Source of the DNA: Atriophallophorus winterbourni
Taxonomy: Eukaryota > Platyhelminthes > Trematoda > Plagiorchiida > Microphallidae
Length of the DNA stretch: 64,000 nt
Reading direction: 5' to 3'
Assembly: GCA_013407085.1 (NCBI GenBank)
Contig: JACCGJ010000671.1
Span: 40,921-104,920, forward strand
The notes beneath the pieces are model-generated. The model was not told the origin of the DNA. It worked only from the letters and a program-made list of their open reading frames with translations, and ran no database searches. A program made the position numbers and the translations under genes. Positions within the stretch are counted from its first letter, which is position 1. Each line of letters opens with the position of its first letter. Shown piece after piece: positions 1-13,699 of the stretch.

Positions 1-40
1 TCAGGTTGCCTTGGTCTAGATAGATATGAGAAAGAAAATA
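1..40 (-). repeat. SINE-like repeat, fragment at window edge
   Basis: This matches the central part of the SINE-like family seen many times in the window (the 'caggttgcc..ggtctagacagatatgag' block). It is in minus orientation, and the tail end lies outside the window. It sits in an intron of the sirtuin gene. Confidence 0.6.
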
Positions 41-121
41 GGTAATATATAGAACATATAGGACCTTTAAAAAATCGACAAAAGAACCTGAATAAAGTAC
101 ACAATAAGAATAAATACGTAC

Positions 122-1402
<1,281 letters not shown>

Positions 1403-1475
1403 TGTATGGGATAAAAGCACAAGCCTGATCCAGGTAAAATGCGGTACAGTCAGAGACTGCACGTGGGTTACGATA
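1403..1475 (-). repeat. SINE-like repeat, 3' part
   Basis: Minus-oriented tail half ('aaagcacaagcctgatccag', 'gtcagagactgcacgtggg'). It lies head to head with the plus copy that starts at about 1487. Confidence 0.7.
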
Positions 1476-1486
1476 CTGTGTACGGG

Positions 1487-1728
1487 GGTGCAATCGTGCA
1501 TTACTTCTTGCTGCGCGGCTAACACCGTGCTAAATTGATTGGCCAGAGGTAGTGAGCTGAATGCTGAAATAGGCTGGAGTCTCACTACCATTTCCTGTTC
1601 TTTTTCTTCCTCAAATCTGTCTAGGCCTGAGCCACCTGACAGTATCTTAACCCACGTGCAGTCTCTGACTGTGCAGCACCTTGCCTGGATCAGGCTTGTG
1701 CTTTCATACCATACCATACGATACTGTT
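1487..1728 (+). repeat. SINE-like repeat, near full length
   Basis: Plus-oriented copy running from the 'gcaatcgtgca' head through 'gctggagtctcac' and 'tctgtctaggcctg' to the tail 'ggatcaggcttgtgctttca', followed by the short repeat tail (taccatacc). Confidence 0.8.
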
Positions 1729-1739
1729 AGGTTGCCCAT

Positions 1740-2244
1740 GCCTAGACAGATATGGTGGGTTGTTGTTGTCAGGTGTCCTTTATTCTAGTTAACTCCATTG
1801 CCTTTATGATGAATATCCGGATTGTGTTTAGTTTGCAATCCTGTAACGAATTCAATGGCACTAGGACAGTGGCTCGTAACCTTTTTAATAGCCCGAGCCA
1901 CAAAAATATGTCAATATTCTTTGCTCTGCTGTACCTTTTTGCACCTTTTGGCTACCGCGATAAATCTTCCATCTCCTGTGCTTTTCTCCAACATTCTTGG
2001 GGACATTATTTTAGTTGTCAGTCTACTACAATAGCATATAGAGTTGGTAAATATTGACATAATAATCACTTCATTCGCAAATGTCCATAAAATGGATTTT
2101 ACACCCGAAATTGGAAAATCTATCACCTTCGTCACTAACTATATGATATATTTCTGGGTTCAATAACTTCCTGTACATTAAAAATAATGCAGACACTGAT
2201 AATTAAGAGAGTGGATTGATTTAATGTATCGTGCTGTCGAGAGG
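1740..2244 (+). other. Unassigned; short hydrophobic reading frame
   Basis: A reading frame at 1822-2034 encodes a hydrophobic 70-residue stretch (for example LLCCTFLHLLATAINLP). I do not recognise it, and no splice signals or neighbours support it as a gene. It may be chance. Confidence 0.15.
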
Positions 2245-4809
2245 CTACAAAAGTGTTACAAATTGATGTGATGCAGCCGTGATGCAGCTACCAAGATAGG
2301 TGAACTGTTCCACACAGTCCAGACTGAGGTCATCGACCGTCAGAGTGGGCTGCAACCCCTCCCAATCTTGAAGAAGAACCTTACACTTAGTTGGAGCTAA
2401 GTGCAATCCGTACCTAGACGCCTCCAATGCTAGCTGGTTCAGGGCATTCTGTAGGAACACCGGATCATCACCAAGCAAAGCAATGTCATCGGCATAATCA
2501 AGGTCAGTGACACGGTTACCTGGAAGTAGCTCGATCCCACCCTCAGTGAAGCTACGGAGAGCATTCTGGAGGACATCCTCGATCGCAAAGTTGAACAAGA
2601 ATGGGGACAGCGGACAGCCCTGGCGCACGCCACTGGTTGTGGGGAACGCCGGCGATAGGCTGCCGTAGACCCTGACCCTCCCTGAAGAATGAGAATAGAG
2701 CTCCTTCAAGATGGCGACATACTTAGGAGGGATGCCACTCCTAAGCAAGCAGTTCCAAAGAGTAGTTCTGTCCACCGAGTCGAACGCTGCCCGGATGTCC
2801 AGAAAAGCTACGATGGTTGGTCGCCGGTACAGGTGTCTGTGCTCTAATAACTGTCGCAGGACAAAAAGCTGATCCACGCATCCTCGCCCCGGGCGGAATC
2901 CAGCCTGTTCCTCACGGCAACGTAACTCCCGAATGGGCGATAGCCGACGAAGGAGGATGGAAACCAGGAGTTTAGACGCGACAGGAGTCAGGGATATCCC
3001 ACGATGATTGGAACACAGATTCCGTGCGCCCTTCTTAAAGATTGGGATAACCGTCGATTCACCCCATGACGCCGGGACCCGCTCCTCAGCCCATACTTTG
3101 GTAAACAAATCACGTAACTCCGCTGCCACAAGATCACCTCCCTCCTTAAACAAAATCGGGTGGAGGTCGTCAGGACCAGGTGACTTGTGGCGCTTCAGTG
3201 CTCGAATTACCTCTCTCACCTCCTGGAGATCAGGAGCGGCTAAGGAAACGGGCCAAGGCGTGCAAATCGGTGTCTCAGGCGGCGAGGTCGGAGGAGGTGG
3301 CTGGCTGAACTGAGCACTAAAGTGCTCAGCCCATCGTTCTAAGCGTCTACTAAGATTGGTGATCGGCGAGCCGTCGGTTTCGCAAATAGTCTCGCTCACT
3401 GTATTCAGTTTCGAACCAGTAGCTCTAATTAACTGAAACAATTTGCGAGTATTGCCCGATGCGGCTGCAACCTCCATCTCACAAGCACGTTGCGTCCACC
3501 AGAACTCGCGGTCATTCCTTAAGCTGGCCTTTAAGCGGGTATTCAATTCTCTCCGGGCACGGTTGTGTTCAGTGCCGGTGGGTAAAGTTCGACGGTGATC
3601 GATTAAAGCAAGTGACTGGGCCGAGATCCAAGAGCGTGGCAAAGCGCGGGTGGGTTGACAGCTTTCAGAAGTAGCGCAGGACAGTGCTGTCCGAACGAAG
3701 TTCCAGTGCTGCTCAACATCAGACGGGGGTGCTTCTGCGAGCTCCCTGGTCAATGCATGATGGAACTCGGTTCTGACAGCGGGGAGCATCAAAGAGGCGG
3801 TGTCTACATGAGTTCGTCTTGCGCGTGCCTTACCCCCAAATTGGAAGTTGACTGTCGCACAGACTAGCGCATGGTCTGAGTCCACACTGGTGGTCCAGTA
3901 TGAACGACAATCCTTGATGCTACCACGCCACCTGTAGCTAATAGCAATGTGGTCAATTTGAGACCAGACGTGCTGTGATGGTGAGCGCCATGTGGCCATT
4001 CGACGCTGGGAACGCCGAAATGTCGTACTGGAGAGATAGAGGCGGTGATCGCCACAGAATGTGAGCAATCGTTCTCCGTTATCTGAACGCCCGCCATCCA
4101 GCCCATACTGACCTCCAAGGTGGCGCTCGTATTCAGACAGGCGACCAACGCGAGCGTTGAGATCTCCTGCCATGATTACGACATCTGTCCTGCGTGCCTT
4201 GCGAAACAAACTATGCAACTTCTCATAGAAGTTGTCCTTACTGAGATCCACACTACAGTCCGTTGGAGCGTAGGCAGAAATCACAAACAAATCCCTCCGC
4301 GTTTCGCACCGCCTGTTCACCCGACAGTGGCCACGAAATCGTGCACCGCACAGTCTGCTGTCAACGGGAATCCACTCTAAGAGTGATTGCTCAGCACGGG
4401 AGCTGAGCGCGATACCGACGCCAGCCAATCCGGCAGAGGAAGCATCCGGGTCACTAGAGAGGCGCAGGTGGAATCTGCTGTCTGGTTCAGCTGGTGAGAC
4501 CAACTGACAGACTTCGCTTGTGTCACGGAAACGGGTTTCCGACAAGCAGCAGATATCAATGCCTAACGTCTCGAGCGTTCGTGCAAGGCCGGCCTGTTGT
4601 CCCGGTTGTAGCAAGGTCCGAACGTTAAACGAAGCTAACCTAAATGAAACCCGCGGGCGTAGAAGAGTTGCAGCAATCGACGGCTGTCTAGACGGCATGA
4701 GTCGTACATCAGGTAGAGAGAGCGAATCGGGGATGGTAACATGTGGAGAAAAGGCGGTAGAAGCAATAGAAGAGATAGAGTTAGGAATTTCTAGGACTGT
4801 TATTGTCAT
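2245..4809 (-). pseudogene. RTE-clade LINE, endonuclease + reverse transcriptase, C-terminally truncated
   Basis: 854 uninterrupted codons. Residues about 55-320 form an AP-type endonuclease (FNVRTL, CCLSETRF, ISAYAP, AGDLNARVG, SDHALVC). Residues about 500-850 form a reverse transcriptase (FKKG..NHRGISL, EEQAGFRPGRGCVDQ, FLDIRAAFDSVDR, GVRQGCPLSPFLFN, and the catalytic YADD near residue 772). The sequence diverges from the other RTE in the window just after 'FTYLGSCITA' (about base 2280), so the thumb and the C-terminal 'WLGHVLRMP' region are missing. Loss of the 3' end is unusual for a LINE insertion and points to a later deletion or rearrangement. The 5' leader follows at 4810-5095. RTE assignment rests on motif order and the (TGA)n tail of relatives. 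Confidence 0.85.
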
Positions 4810-5095
4810 TGTTTGGGTGTGGGCGTGATACTACCCGGTTGCCCAGGCCGAAGTAGAGGAGCTGATCTTGAGGACTCCCACCTCAAGCCTTTGGCCCGAA
4901 AGCCTAAACCGCAAGGCAGCGGAACGAGATTAAGGATCGCACCTATCGGGGTAGGTACAGTTCACAAGCCATTCGCGAGGTAGGGACCAAGCAGGGACTC
5001 CCGACATCATCCCAAACTAGTCGAGCCGGTGATCCTTGCGGATTCATACGCCTCTCCTGGTATACAATGTCCACGAGGAACAAGGAGACTGTGTT
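4810..5095 (-). repeat. 5' leader of the RTE element
   Basis: Shares 'accgataggtgcga', 'tgccttg.ggt', 'ctacttcgg' and 'caaccgggtagtatca' with the leaders at 45.0-45.5 kb and 53.9-54.4 kb. It is 5'-truncated: the ribozyme-containing start seen in those copies is absent. Confidence 0.65.
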
Positions 5096-5096
5096 T

Positions 5097-7121
5097 GTCA
5101 GATAAAGTGGAATGGGATGGGGATGAAATTACAGGAATCGTGATGTTGCCGAAAAAGATTGAAAAATTGAAGTAAAATGAGCTTTCAGAGCTTCGGTCGC
5201 AGCTGCAGCATCCTGGGTCAAGCCTTGTGGAGTCTCAAGGATCGTAACTCCAGGTTTAACATACCTCAAGCGGGTCACAAAACTAAATAACCGTTTGGGA
5301 TTGATGGCAAAAGAGCACGTTAGTCTGTACTGGTAAGCGAGTTTGTCATCGCGAATAGCGAATTGACTTTGTTACGAAGCTTCCGATAGCGCTCCCAGTT
5401 CGCAGGAGTTGGCATACTGAGATAGGTAGCCCATTCAATATTTCTTTCCCGCATCCATTTTCGAGTGCGACTACGAATTGGAGTAAAACCTCGACTTTTG
5501 ATAGAAACTTCTTTGGTAACGGTGCATAAGCTTTGCAGATGCTGTAAGCGGGTCGAAAAATGAAGCCAGGCATCTTCCGCCGAAGTTGATGAGTTAATAA
5601 TCCAATCTTGTTCATCAATGATAGTGTTGAGAGAGGCGTAGTTTGTCCGTTTACAGGAATATATAGAGCGTGCATTTACCTTATCAGCCCAGTAAACTAG
5701 GTCGAAGTAGAGGAAGACATGATCACTGCGCCCAAGTGGGGGTTCCCGTTTGATATATTCAATCATTAATTCGTCATTAGTCAAAATCAAGTCTAGCAGT
5801 GAGGGCGAATGCTGCGAGTGAAAACGTGTTGGGAGCGTGGAGTGGTTGAAAAGTGGATGAGTGTGTATTAAGTCCAGTAGTTCATTAGATAGAGGGTCGC
5901 TAGGATATGGGTCACAGAATAGGCGTGGTAAGTTGAAGTCACCCATAATGAGGACATGTGTGTGGAAAACAGTTAATGCGTGGTTCAGATCTGTCAGCAA
6001 TTGCATGTCGCGAGCCGCTGAGCTATTGGGTGGACGGTAGATGACAACAATCAATAACGTTGAATTAACGGATAGTTGCAGTGCAATGATAAGTATTATA
6101 TGGTTTTCAATCTTCCGACGCTCTTACCTGTGTTCTGCAACTATTCGTTCATTCAACGTTATTGATTGTTGTCATCTACTGTCCACCCAATAGCTCAGCG
6201 GCTCGCGACATGCAATTGCTGACAGATCTGAACCACGCATTAACTGTTTTCCACACACGTCCTCATTATGGGTGACTTCAACTTACCACGCCTATTCTGT
6301 GACCCATATCCTAGCGACCCTCTATCTAATGAACTACTGGACTTAATACACACTCATCCACTTTTCAACCACTCCACGCTCCCAACACGTTTTCACTCGC
6401 AGCATTCGCCCTCACTGCTAGACTTGATTTTGACCAATGACGAATTAATGATTGAATATATCAAACGGGAACCCCCACTTGGGCGCAGTGATCATGTCTT
6501 CCTCCACTTCGACCTAGTTTACTGGGCTGATAAGGTAAATGCACGCTCTATTTATTCATGTAAACGGACAAACTACGCCTCTCTCAACACTATCATTGAT
6601 GAACAAGATTGGATTATTAACTCATCAACTTCGGCGGAAGATGCCTGGCTTCATTTTTCGACCCGCTTACAGCATCTGCAAAGCTTATGCACCGTTACCA
6701 AAGAAGTTTCTCTCAAAAGTCGAGGTTTTACTCCAATTCGTAGTCGCACTCGAAAATGGATGCGGGAAAGAAATATTGAATGGGCTACCTATCTCAGTAT
6801 GCCAACTCCTGCGAACTGGGAGCGCTATCGGAAGCTTCGTAACAAAGTCAATTCGCTAGTTCGCGATGACAAACTCGCTTACCAGTACAGACTAACGTGC
6901 TCTTTTGCCATCAATCCCAAACGGTTATTTAGTTTTGTGAACCGCTTGAGGTATGTTAAACCTGGAGTTACGATCCTTGAGACTCCACAAGGCTTGACCC
7001 AGGATGCTGCAGCTGCGGCCGAAGCTCTGAAAGCTCATTTTGCCTCAATTTTTCAATCTTCTTCGGGCAACATCACGATTCCTGTAAATTCATCCCCATC
7101 CCATTCCACTTTATGTGACAT
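5097..7121. repeat. Large inverted repeat of the CR1 5' region (arms ~985 bp)
   Basis: The left arm 5097-6080 is the reverse complement of the right arm 6137-7121, with only scattered substitutions and one 2-nt indel. The spacer is about 56 nt. Both arms carry the same part of one CR1 element, from the end of the endonuclease to the start of the reverse transcriptase. Confidence 0.85.
5320..6054 (-). pseudogene. CR1 LINE fragment (endonuclease C-terminus), inverted partial copy
   Basis: Encodes IYRPPNSSAARDMQLL, then IMGDFNLPRLF and LGRSDHVF of the CR1 endonuclease, then linker sequence. It is nearly identical to the start of the plus-strand CR1 at 6268. The reading frame breaks near 5340 and the copy stops at about 5097, where the RTE leader begins. 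Confidence 0.85.
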
Positions 7122-8637
7122 CGAATTTACACCCACAGTTATATATCATAAACTAAAAAACTTACGGCCCACCAGTTCCGCTGGACCAGACGGTTTCCAT
7201 CCCCGAACCCTACGCGAATGTGCCTCCTCTCTCTGTTATCCCCTGGCTAATCTTTTCACGCACCTTTTTGCTAACGGCTGTGTCCCACTTGACTGGAAGT
7301 GTGGATCTATCTCTCCCATCTATAAAAGCGGCTCTCGATCTCTCGTGTCTAATTACCGACCGATAACATTACTCTCTGTTATATCGAAACTTATGGAATC
7401 TATTATCAGTGACTCTCTGATCCAGTTCATTGAAGGACTACACCTTCTGTCTGATTCGCAACACGGTTTCCGTCCCCGGAGATCATGTGTGACAAACCTG
7501 ATGCTCGCACGTGACCACTGGACATCCGAAGTCGACAAAGGACGTGAGATTCACCTAGTATACTTAGATTTCTCGAAAGCTTTCGACAGAGTCAACCATC
7601 GAATCTTGCTCCGCAAATTATGTTCTCTAGGGATTGCAGGTCAGTTGCTTCAGTGGCTTGAGAGTTATTTATCAGATCGCCGCGCATGCGTCCGCGTCGA
7701 TGGATGTCTCTCTTCAAGTTTCAGCATTTCCAGCGGTGTCCCTCAAGGCTCTGTACTCGGGCCAACCCTATTCCTATCCTTCATTGATGATGTCGTTCAA
7801 GCCATTGATTCCCACACGCTCATGTATGCCGACGACATGAAACTCTGGAGAGTCATCACATGTCAACACGACATCGATCAACTACAGGACGACCTCAATT
7901 CGCTTTATGTGTGGTCACTCGAAAATTGCTTACCGTTCAATACAGAGAAATGCCGCGTCCTTTCAACGCGTACAAACTCTAGCCCAAGCTATTACCTGGG
8001 ATTACACCCAATTGAGACGACTTCCTCAGAAAGGGACTTAGGCATTATCGTGCAGTCCAACATGTCAGTCTCGGCGACGTGCCTGAGAGCAGCCAATAAA
8101 GCAAACGCCATGCTTGGTCTTCTCAAACGTGTTTTTCGCAGATTTGAACCTCAATGTTTGTCGCTTTTGCTCAAAACATTCATCCGTCCACATCTCGAAT
8201 ACGCCGTTCAAGTTTGGTGCCCGTGGTTACTGAAGGACCAAAGACTTCTTGAGGCTCCCCAGCGACGCGCCACAAAACTTGTCAGAGGTCTGGCCTCGTA
8301 TCCTTATCCTGAACGTCTTCGCTCCCTCAATCTCTTTTCAGTGAAATACAGAAGGCTCCGTGGTGACCTCATTCTCACCTACCAAATCCTCTCATCCACT
8401 GATCACCCTTGTAAACACATTCTCGTCCCTAATCGTGAAACTTCACATCTTCGTGGTCATTCACTCAAACGTTCATATCAACACTCACGCTTCAACTCTC
8501 GCAGGCATTTCTTTTCCCTCCGGATATGTACTCACTGGAATAGTCTACCCCAGGAAGTCGTATCCGCAACATCCGTAGAGGTTTTTAAACGGAGTCTGGA
8601 TGCTCATTTAAATGATCTCCACAACAACATACTTTGA
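6150..8637 (+). pseudogene. CR1-clade LINE ORF2 (endonuclease C-terminus, reverse transcriptase)
   Basis: The long frame is 6268-8637 (789 codons): MGDFNLPRLF and SDHVFL of the endonuclease, then the reverse transcriptase (SAGPDGFHPRTL, NYRPITLLSVISKLME, QHGFRPRRSCVTNL, LDFSKAFDRVNH, SGVPQGSVLGP, YADDMKLW near residue 520) and the usual CR1 C-terminus (IRPHLEYAVQVWCPW, LRGDLILTYQIL, HWNSLPQEVV). Endonuclease codons continue upstream to about 6150, but a 2-nt deletion at about 6261, absent from the inverted copy, throws them out of frame. The RT domain itself has no stop. The 5' half of the endonuclease and ORF1 are missing. Confidence 0.9.
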
Positions 8638-9380
8638 GGCCTTGTCTGTCCGACTGCTGTTGTTCTCGGATAAGCACTGATCCACTACACCGCATCGCGT
8701 ACTAGCTTCATTTTTCAGGTACGTTGTCCTCCTTGTCTTACTACTCCGTTCATTCCCTTCCTAACCACCTGTCAGTTTTACTTGTTTCCATGTCTAACGC
8801 CACCCCGATGCCTCCGTATTCTCCTGCTACTGCCTCGCAATAAAAGGAAGGCGCAATTCCAAAGCGAGTGCGGCCCGCTATAAGGCCTCCCCGTCCCCGT
8901 ACAAATGACACTCACTATTTTATTTCCACCACACTGTACATACTAACCTGTGTTTATTATTAAGCTACGCTTTTACACCCCAATATATTATTGAACTATT
9001 GAAGTTAAAAACAACAATACATTATAATTTATAAATCAGGCCTCTTATGGATTTCTAGGGTACATTTTAAAGCGCATTGATCTGTGGGCAACAAAGATAA
9101 CATGTGACGAGTTCAACACAAAAACAAGTATGCGCAAAAAATGTGCTTACATGTTGACATCCCAGCTCCAGCGAGAATAACGATATTTTTGACAGCTCCG
9201 CTCTTAATTAAATTGGATATTCCTGCAACAATGACCAAGTACGAGACATTCACCTTCTAGGTCAAAAGATTCGAGTCTAGGTCTGGAAGACCAATACATT
9301 TCAATGTACGAAAAACTAAATGGTGACTGCGAATAAGGATACGATCGTAAAACGTCCGACCTTCAGATTCAAACCCACCA
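8638..9380 (+). other. CR1 3'-UTR grading into unassigned DNA
   Basis: No reading frame is supported. The first ~300 bases are probably the CR1 3'-UTR. Its exact 3' end is not evident, and I see no (CTTGAAT)n tail like that of the CR1 at 42.09 kb. Confidence 0.4.
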
Positions 9381-9383
9381 CCT

Positions 9384-10430
9384 CAGTTCAGTTCAGTTCA
9401 GTTCAGTTTGCACAGGACTGTATGTGGATAACGGGCCAATCGAGCGTCCAGATTTTTTTCGGTGGTATGCCACAGAAGAGCGTCCACTACTTCAAACAAT
9501 ATCTTCACAAATATCTTCTGGTATGAGAGTAATCTGGAATGCAACAGAAAAACTCCCCTCACCAATAGGTGAGGAGAATCATTAGTGCGTTCCAAAGACA
9601 ACATGAGGTTCATACCAACTATTCCCTTACGGATAAAAATCAGAAAATAATGAAGGCACACAGAGTCAAGTCCATTCTTGCACAGTGGCTAACGAGCCAA
9701 TCGAGCAGCCAGATTTTTTGGTGGTATGCCACAGAAGAGCGTCCAACACTTTATACAATTTCTTCACAAATTACTTCTGGTATTAGTTCAGTTCAGTTAA
9801 GTAGGAACAGGACAGTAAGTGACTGACAAACCGATCGAGCGTCCAGAATTTCTTTCGGTGGAAAGCTGTGGAGAAGCACCCACCACTGCCAAAGTGTCAA
9901 TCCTTTTTCTCCGTGTGGAACCTGTGATGGTGGTAGGACTAGGAGAATGTAGTTGGGAGAGCACCGCGCTATAATCGATGCACTGCGGAAATGTAATTTT
10001 CTTTTTTCTCCGTTTTCAATCTCTGATGATCGCGGTGCCAGGCGATGTACGGGATAGTAATAGGACAGCAGCCCGCAATAATAGATGCTGGAAAAAAGGC
10101 AGTTTCTCCTCACCAGCACGATGAGAGGTCAGCTGATGGAAAATCGAGAATAAGAAGATGCTTTAAAATTGCTACAATGAATAGCGCGCAAAATGGAGGA
10201 CAACCTAAGCATGGTGATCATGTGATGTAATCAGAGAATAACTTACCTCAATCAGAGAATAACTTACACCAAATCAGATAAATTAGAGTAATCCGGAATG
10301 CAACAGAAAACCTCTCTTCACCTATTGGCGAGGAGAGATATTACTGCGTTCCAAAGACAACTTGAGGATCATACCAACTATTTAATTACGGATAAAAAAT
10401 AAAAAAAGGCCACACAGAGTCGATTGCTTC
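9384..10430 (+). repeat. Clustered short repeat with (TTCAG)n starts
   Basis: Units start with 'ttcagttcagtt', run through 'cgatcgagcgtccagaattt' and 'ggtatgccacagaagagcgt', and continue into 'ctggaatgcaacagaaaa' and 'gcgttccaaagacaac'. Copies: 9384-9680 (complete), 9680-9790, 9784-9880 (diverging) and 10265-10430 (second half). An inverted copy lies at 44185-44410. Element class is unknown. Confidence 0.65.
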
Positions 10431-10439
10431 CTTGAAACC

Positions 10440-12330
10440 CCATACCGATTAAAATTAAACAACTTCTTTGGAAAGAGGATTCCAGTAGTTTACTACCCGT
10501 TCACTAAAATGGTAATCAGAAACATTAGACATGACATGTCTCTTGGCCACTTTTTATTGAGGGCCTCGAGTACCCACACTTGGTGCGAGAGCATACATTT
10601 TACTTGGATGAACAGTACTGAAACCTGTCATGAATTTGAAGTTTTTAATTAGGTCCACAAGTCGCCGTCTTTTTTCGGTGCGAAGAGATCTAGACTCATC
10701 AACCGTTCCTCATACGACCTGCCTGATTGACCATCAGTCGTAAAAGTAATGGCCACAGCTAATGGCTGAAAATCCTGAAGCTTGGCAATATCTTTTTCCA
10801 AATAACGTGACCATGCTTGAACGGAATACTCGAGCTGTGGTCTCACGACTGCTTTGTATGATGGTATGAAAACCTACGGTGACCTGCAGGATAAACTGAT
10901 GGAAGGCCAAATAACTCGCTACTAGCGCATGGTGCAGTAGCCGCACATTGATCAGCCCATTTTGTTTCCGATAAAACCTCTAGACGAGAGTCACGAACTT
11001 GCGGCACCCCTATTCATATCAAGTATCCCATCTGGTCCAGGAACCTCTAAATTTTAAAGACTTTCGACACGCGTATCTTTTAGTGAAGTTAGCTGTTACA
11101 TACTATGTAGCAGACCACTTGATGACCATTTCGACATCCTCAAGAAAATCCGGTTCAATCAGTTATCCGGTAAACTAGATATCATCCGCAAAAATATAGT
11201 AGGGACTCTTAAGCGACGCTGCGAAAAAAACGATGAAAATAAGTAAAATAAGCATTCGGAGTGATAAACCCTGCGGTACTCCACTGACAACTTTTACTTT
11301 CGAGAAATACATAATGCCTATCCTGACGAGAAAGTATCTATTGCTTTAGAAACCTATTATCCAGTTTCTCAAAGGACCATCGATACCAATATAACCCAGT
11401 TTGTTTGCCAGCAATCTGTGGCCTAGCAAAAGTCCAAGTAAAAAACTTCAACTTGTTAGCCTCTATCTAGCCCCATGCTGAACTCCTTCAGAAACACCTG
11501 AGGTTTGTTAGGCACGACTTTACTTTAAGAAAGATATGCTGAGCAGATTTCTGCAATGAGCAATCAACTAGATGACGACAGATCCTATCCCAAAGTATGT
11601 TCATAATTTTACAAATGATGCTAGTAAGACTTACAGGTTTGTAATTACGAACTGAGGATCGACTACCACCTTTATGTATTGGAATCACATCAGCCAGATT
11701 CCAAATACTCGGAATGAATCCATGCTGCGAGGAAACGTTAAAACGACGACCCACAGGTTCTGCTAGTAATCGCGCCACGTTCTTTATTATTTGAGGGTGA
11801 ATATCGTATGGGCCAGCAGAATTATTGGGGTAAGTTGCTGGAAGATCAAGTTCAACCTCATCATAAGTGGAGAATAACTCCTCCAGTAGAGCATCAACAT
11901 CTGGCGTTTGATGACTGGCATCTTAAACGGATCTATTTGCCGATCAAGCCTCTGATCAGACTTGAAATGTTTGAGAAAGGCCTTTTGCTGAATCTCAGAC
12001 TATTTGATGTCCGTTTTCATGCTAAATGTTGCCAATTCAATCGCTGGTTTTGACTTTGAATTGAGCATAACTATAGTAACGCTTCTGGCCATGCGTTATT
12101 TTGCGGGTCAACCGTGATTCATAGTCATATTTTGCCTTACACCATTATTCCTTATCATTTTATACCTTGTCCAGCACCGTTGTCTGAGAATCTTTGTACG
12201 TTTTCCAGGCACTGTCTCGGATTCTAATCAACTTTCGCATCGCAGGTGTCCACAATTATGGCTTGTTGTGCCGCTCAACGTGCACAAACGGAGCAAACTT
12301 ATCTATCAAGGTAGACAAACGGTGGTGCAT
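10440..12330 (-). pseudogene. Decayed CR1-like LINE
   Basis: Minus-strand fragments in order: a linker matching WWTPAMRRVNRMRDRAWKTYK of the LINE at 32.3 kb (about 12290-12190), an RT start with DVIPIHKGGSRSSVRNYKPVSL and QHIFLKVKSCLTNL (11778-11488), the C-terminal MRPQLEYSVQAWSRYLEKDI (10846-10649), and a last piece resembling VVNYWNPLSKEVV (about 10490). Many stops and frameshifts; no function expected. Confidence 0.75.
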
Positions 12331-13699
12331 AATTTCAGTTAGCAATTCTATAGTTTTTAGCAATTTGTAATTTCATTTCCATTTCAACTGTATTCGCATT
12401 CATAACGTAGCTTGTATAAATCAATATATATTACACAGTATACATTTCTGCGCGTCTTACTGTTCACATTTGTGCGCTGGTGCTGCATTGTTGCATGTTT
12501 GTGATTTAATATGTTTAACGGCAAAATTGACGTGTCGCCACATTTATCACGTTGGCGAATTAACATTGCCGATCAGCGTGATGCATCAGAGTTTGAAGTT
12601 ACAAATATGTTTGCGTGTGGATAATTGCATTGCCCATTAAATTTTCACTCGCAGAGAGTTAGTCCCTTTTTCCATTTATTTGGTAACATTTTTATGTTAT
12701 ATTTTTGCACTCATCCATTAGAAGTTCAATCGTTCAATATTTTCTTACGGCATAATGAGCTAGGAGCTTAAGCAAACCGTAAAGTAGATTGGTCGATGGG
12801 TCGAAAAAGCAAAGAAAAATGTTTGATTTGTCAAGGATTGGAGAGGTCCTGCACCACCAATGAATTTTTATGGCACTTGAGCAGGTTGGGTGTCAACACT
12901 GGAAAAATCATACCACCACATTCTCCGAAAGGATTCTAGGAATCAAGGATTTATGGTTTAAGAAATTCAATACTTTACAACAATACAGGATTATGGTATG
13001 AATAAAAATGTAAAAAATGAACTAGTATAAACGAATAAATAATATCAAATGTAAGACTCACAAATGATATTGTTTTGCATGTGTAAGTCCAAATTCGTTT
13101 TAAACACCGAATGTTGGGCTAGAGAATTCCAAATAAATAGGGCAAAAATGGCGCCGTCTTTCAATACGGGAACTTGGGACGTAAATGATTAAGGTATGTC
13201 TGCGTATCTCATTATGATCCCACACATCAACGAGAGTTTAGGTGGATGTCTTTTGATAGATACAATTCTATAGGTCAGAATAATTCGCGTCGTATCCTCC
13301 TTGGGTAAAGTCACATAGACCCAGACGTGCAAACTTTCAGTGTACGGTACATTGCGAAGACATATCAATAACTTTGTTGCGCTGTTATAAATTTTATCAA
13401 AGAGAGCAACTAACCAAGACCTCTAACGCATACTTCCTCGTAAGGCGAAGATAGACATTCATTATCCTTGGCGTTACCAGCGAGAATCTTCCAAACATTT
13501 TTTGAAAGATATCCAACAATCTGCTGACATGCCGATATATTTTGGAGATGCACCATGCTGTCAGGTTTCAAATATTTCATACTTCAAGATCTTTTCAAAC
13601 GAGCTACATGTCACGTTTTTAGGTCCCAATCGATATATCCGATGCACATTGTTCCCAATGAATGTCATATCATTCATGGCCGCCGAATATAACACGTTG
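12331..13699. other. No recognisable feature
   Basis: AT-rich DNA. I find no supported gene, RNA or repeat shared with the rest of the window. Confidence 0.3.

Noticed and set aside
1..121. A further sirtuin exon on the minus strand left of 122.
   Set aside because: After the candidate acceptor near 75 the codons hit a stop at once and do not resemble the GTSL region; the retrocopy predicts a different exon start (AACTTTGCTTC) that is absent here.
1822..2034. A hydrophobic 70-residue frame as a membrane-protein exon.
   Set aside because: No family match I can name and no clear acceptor or donor pair; kept only as a low-confidence note.
9230..9300. tRNA-like B-box string 'gattcgagtct'.
   Set aside because: No cloverleaf or A box can be formed around it.
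9384..10430. CRISPR-like or satellite array.
   Set aside because: Units are unequal, diverged and without regular spacers; the genome is eukaryotic.
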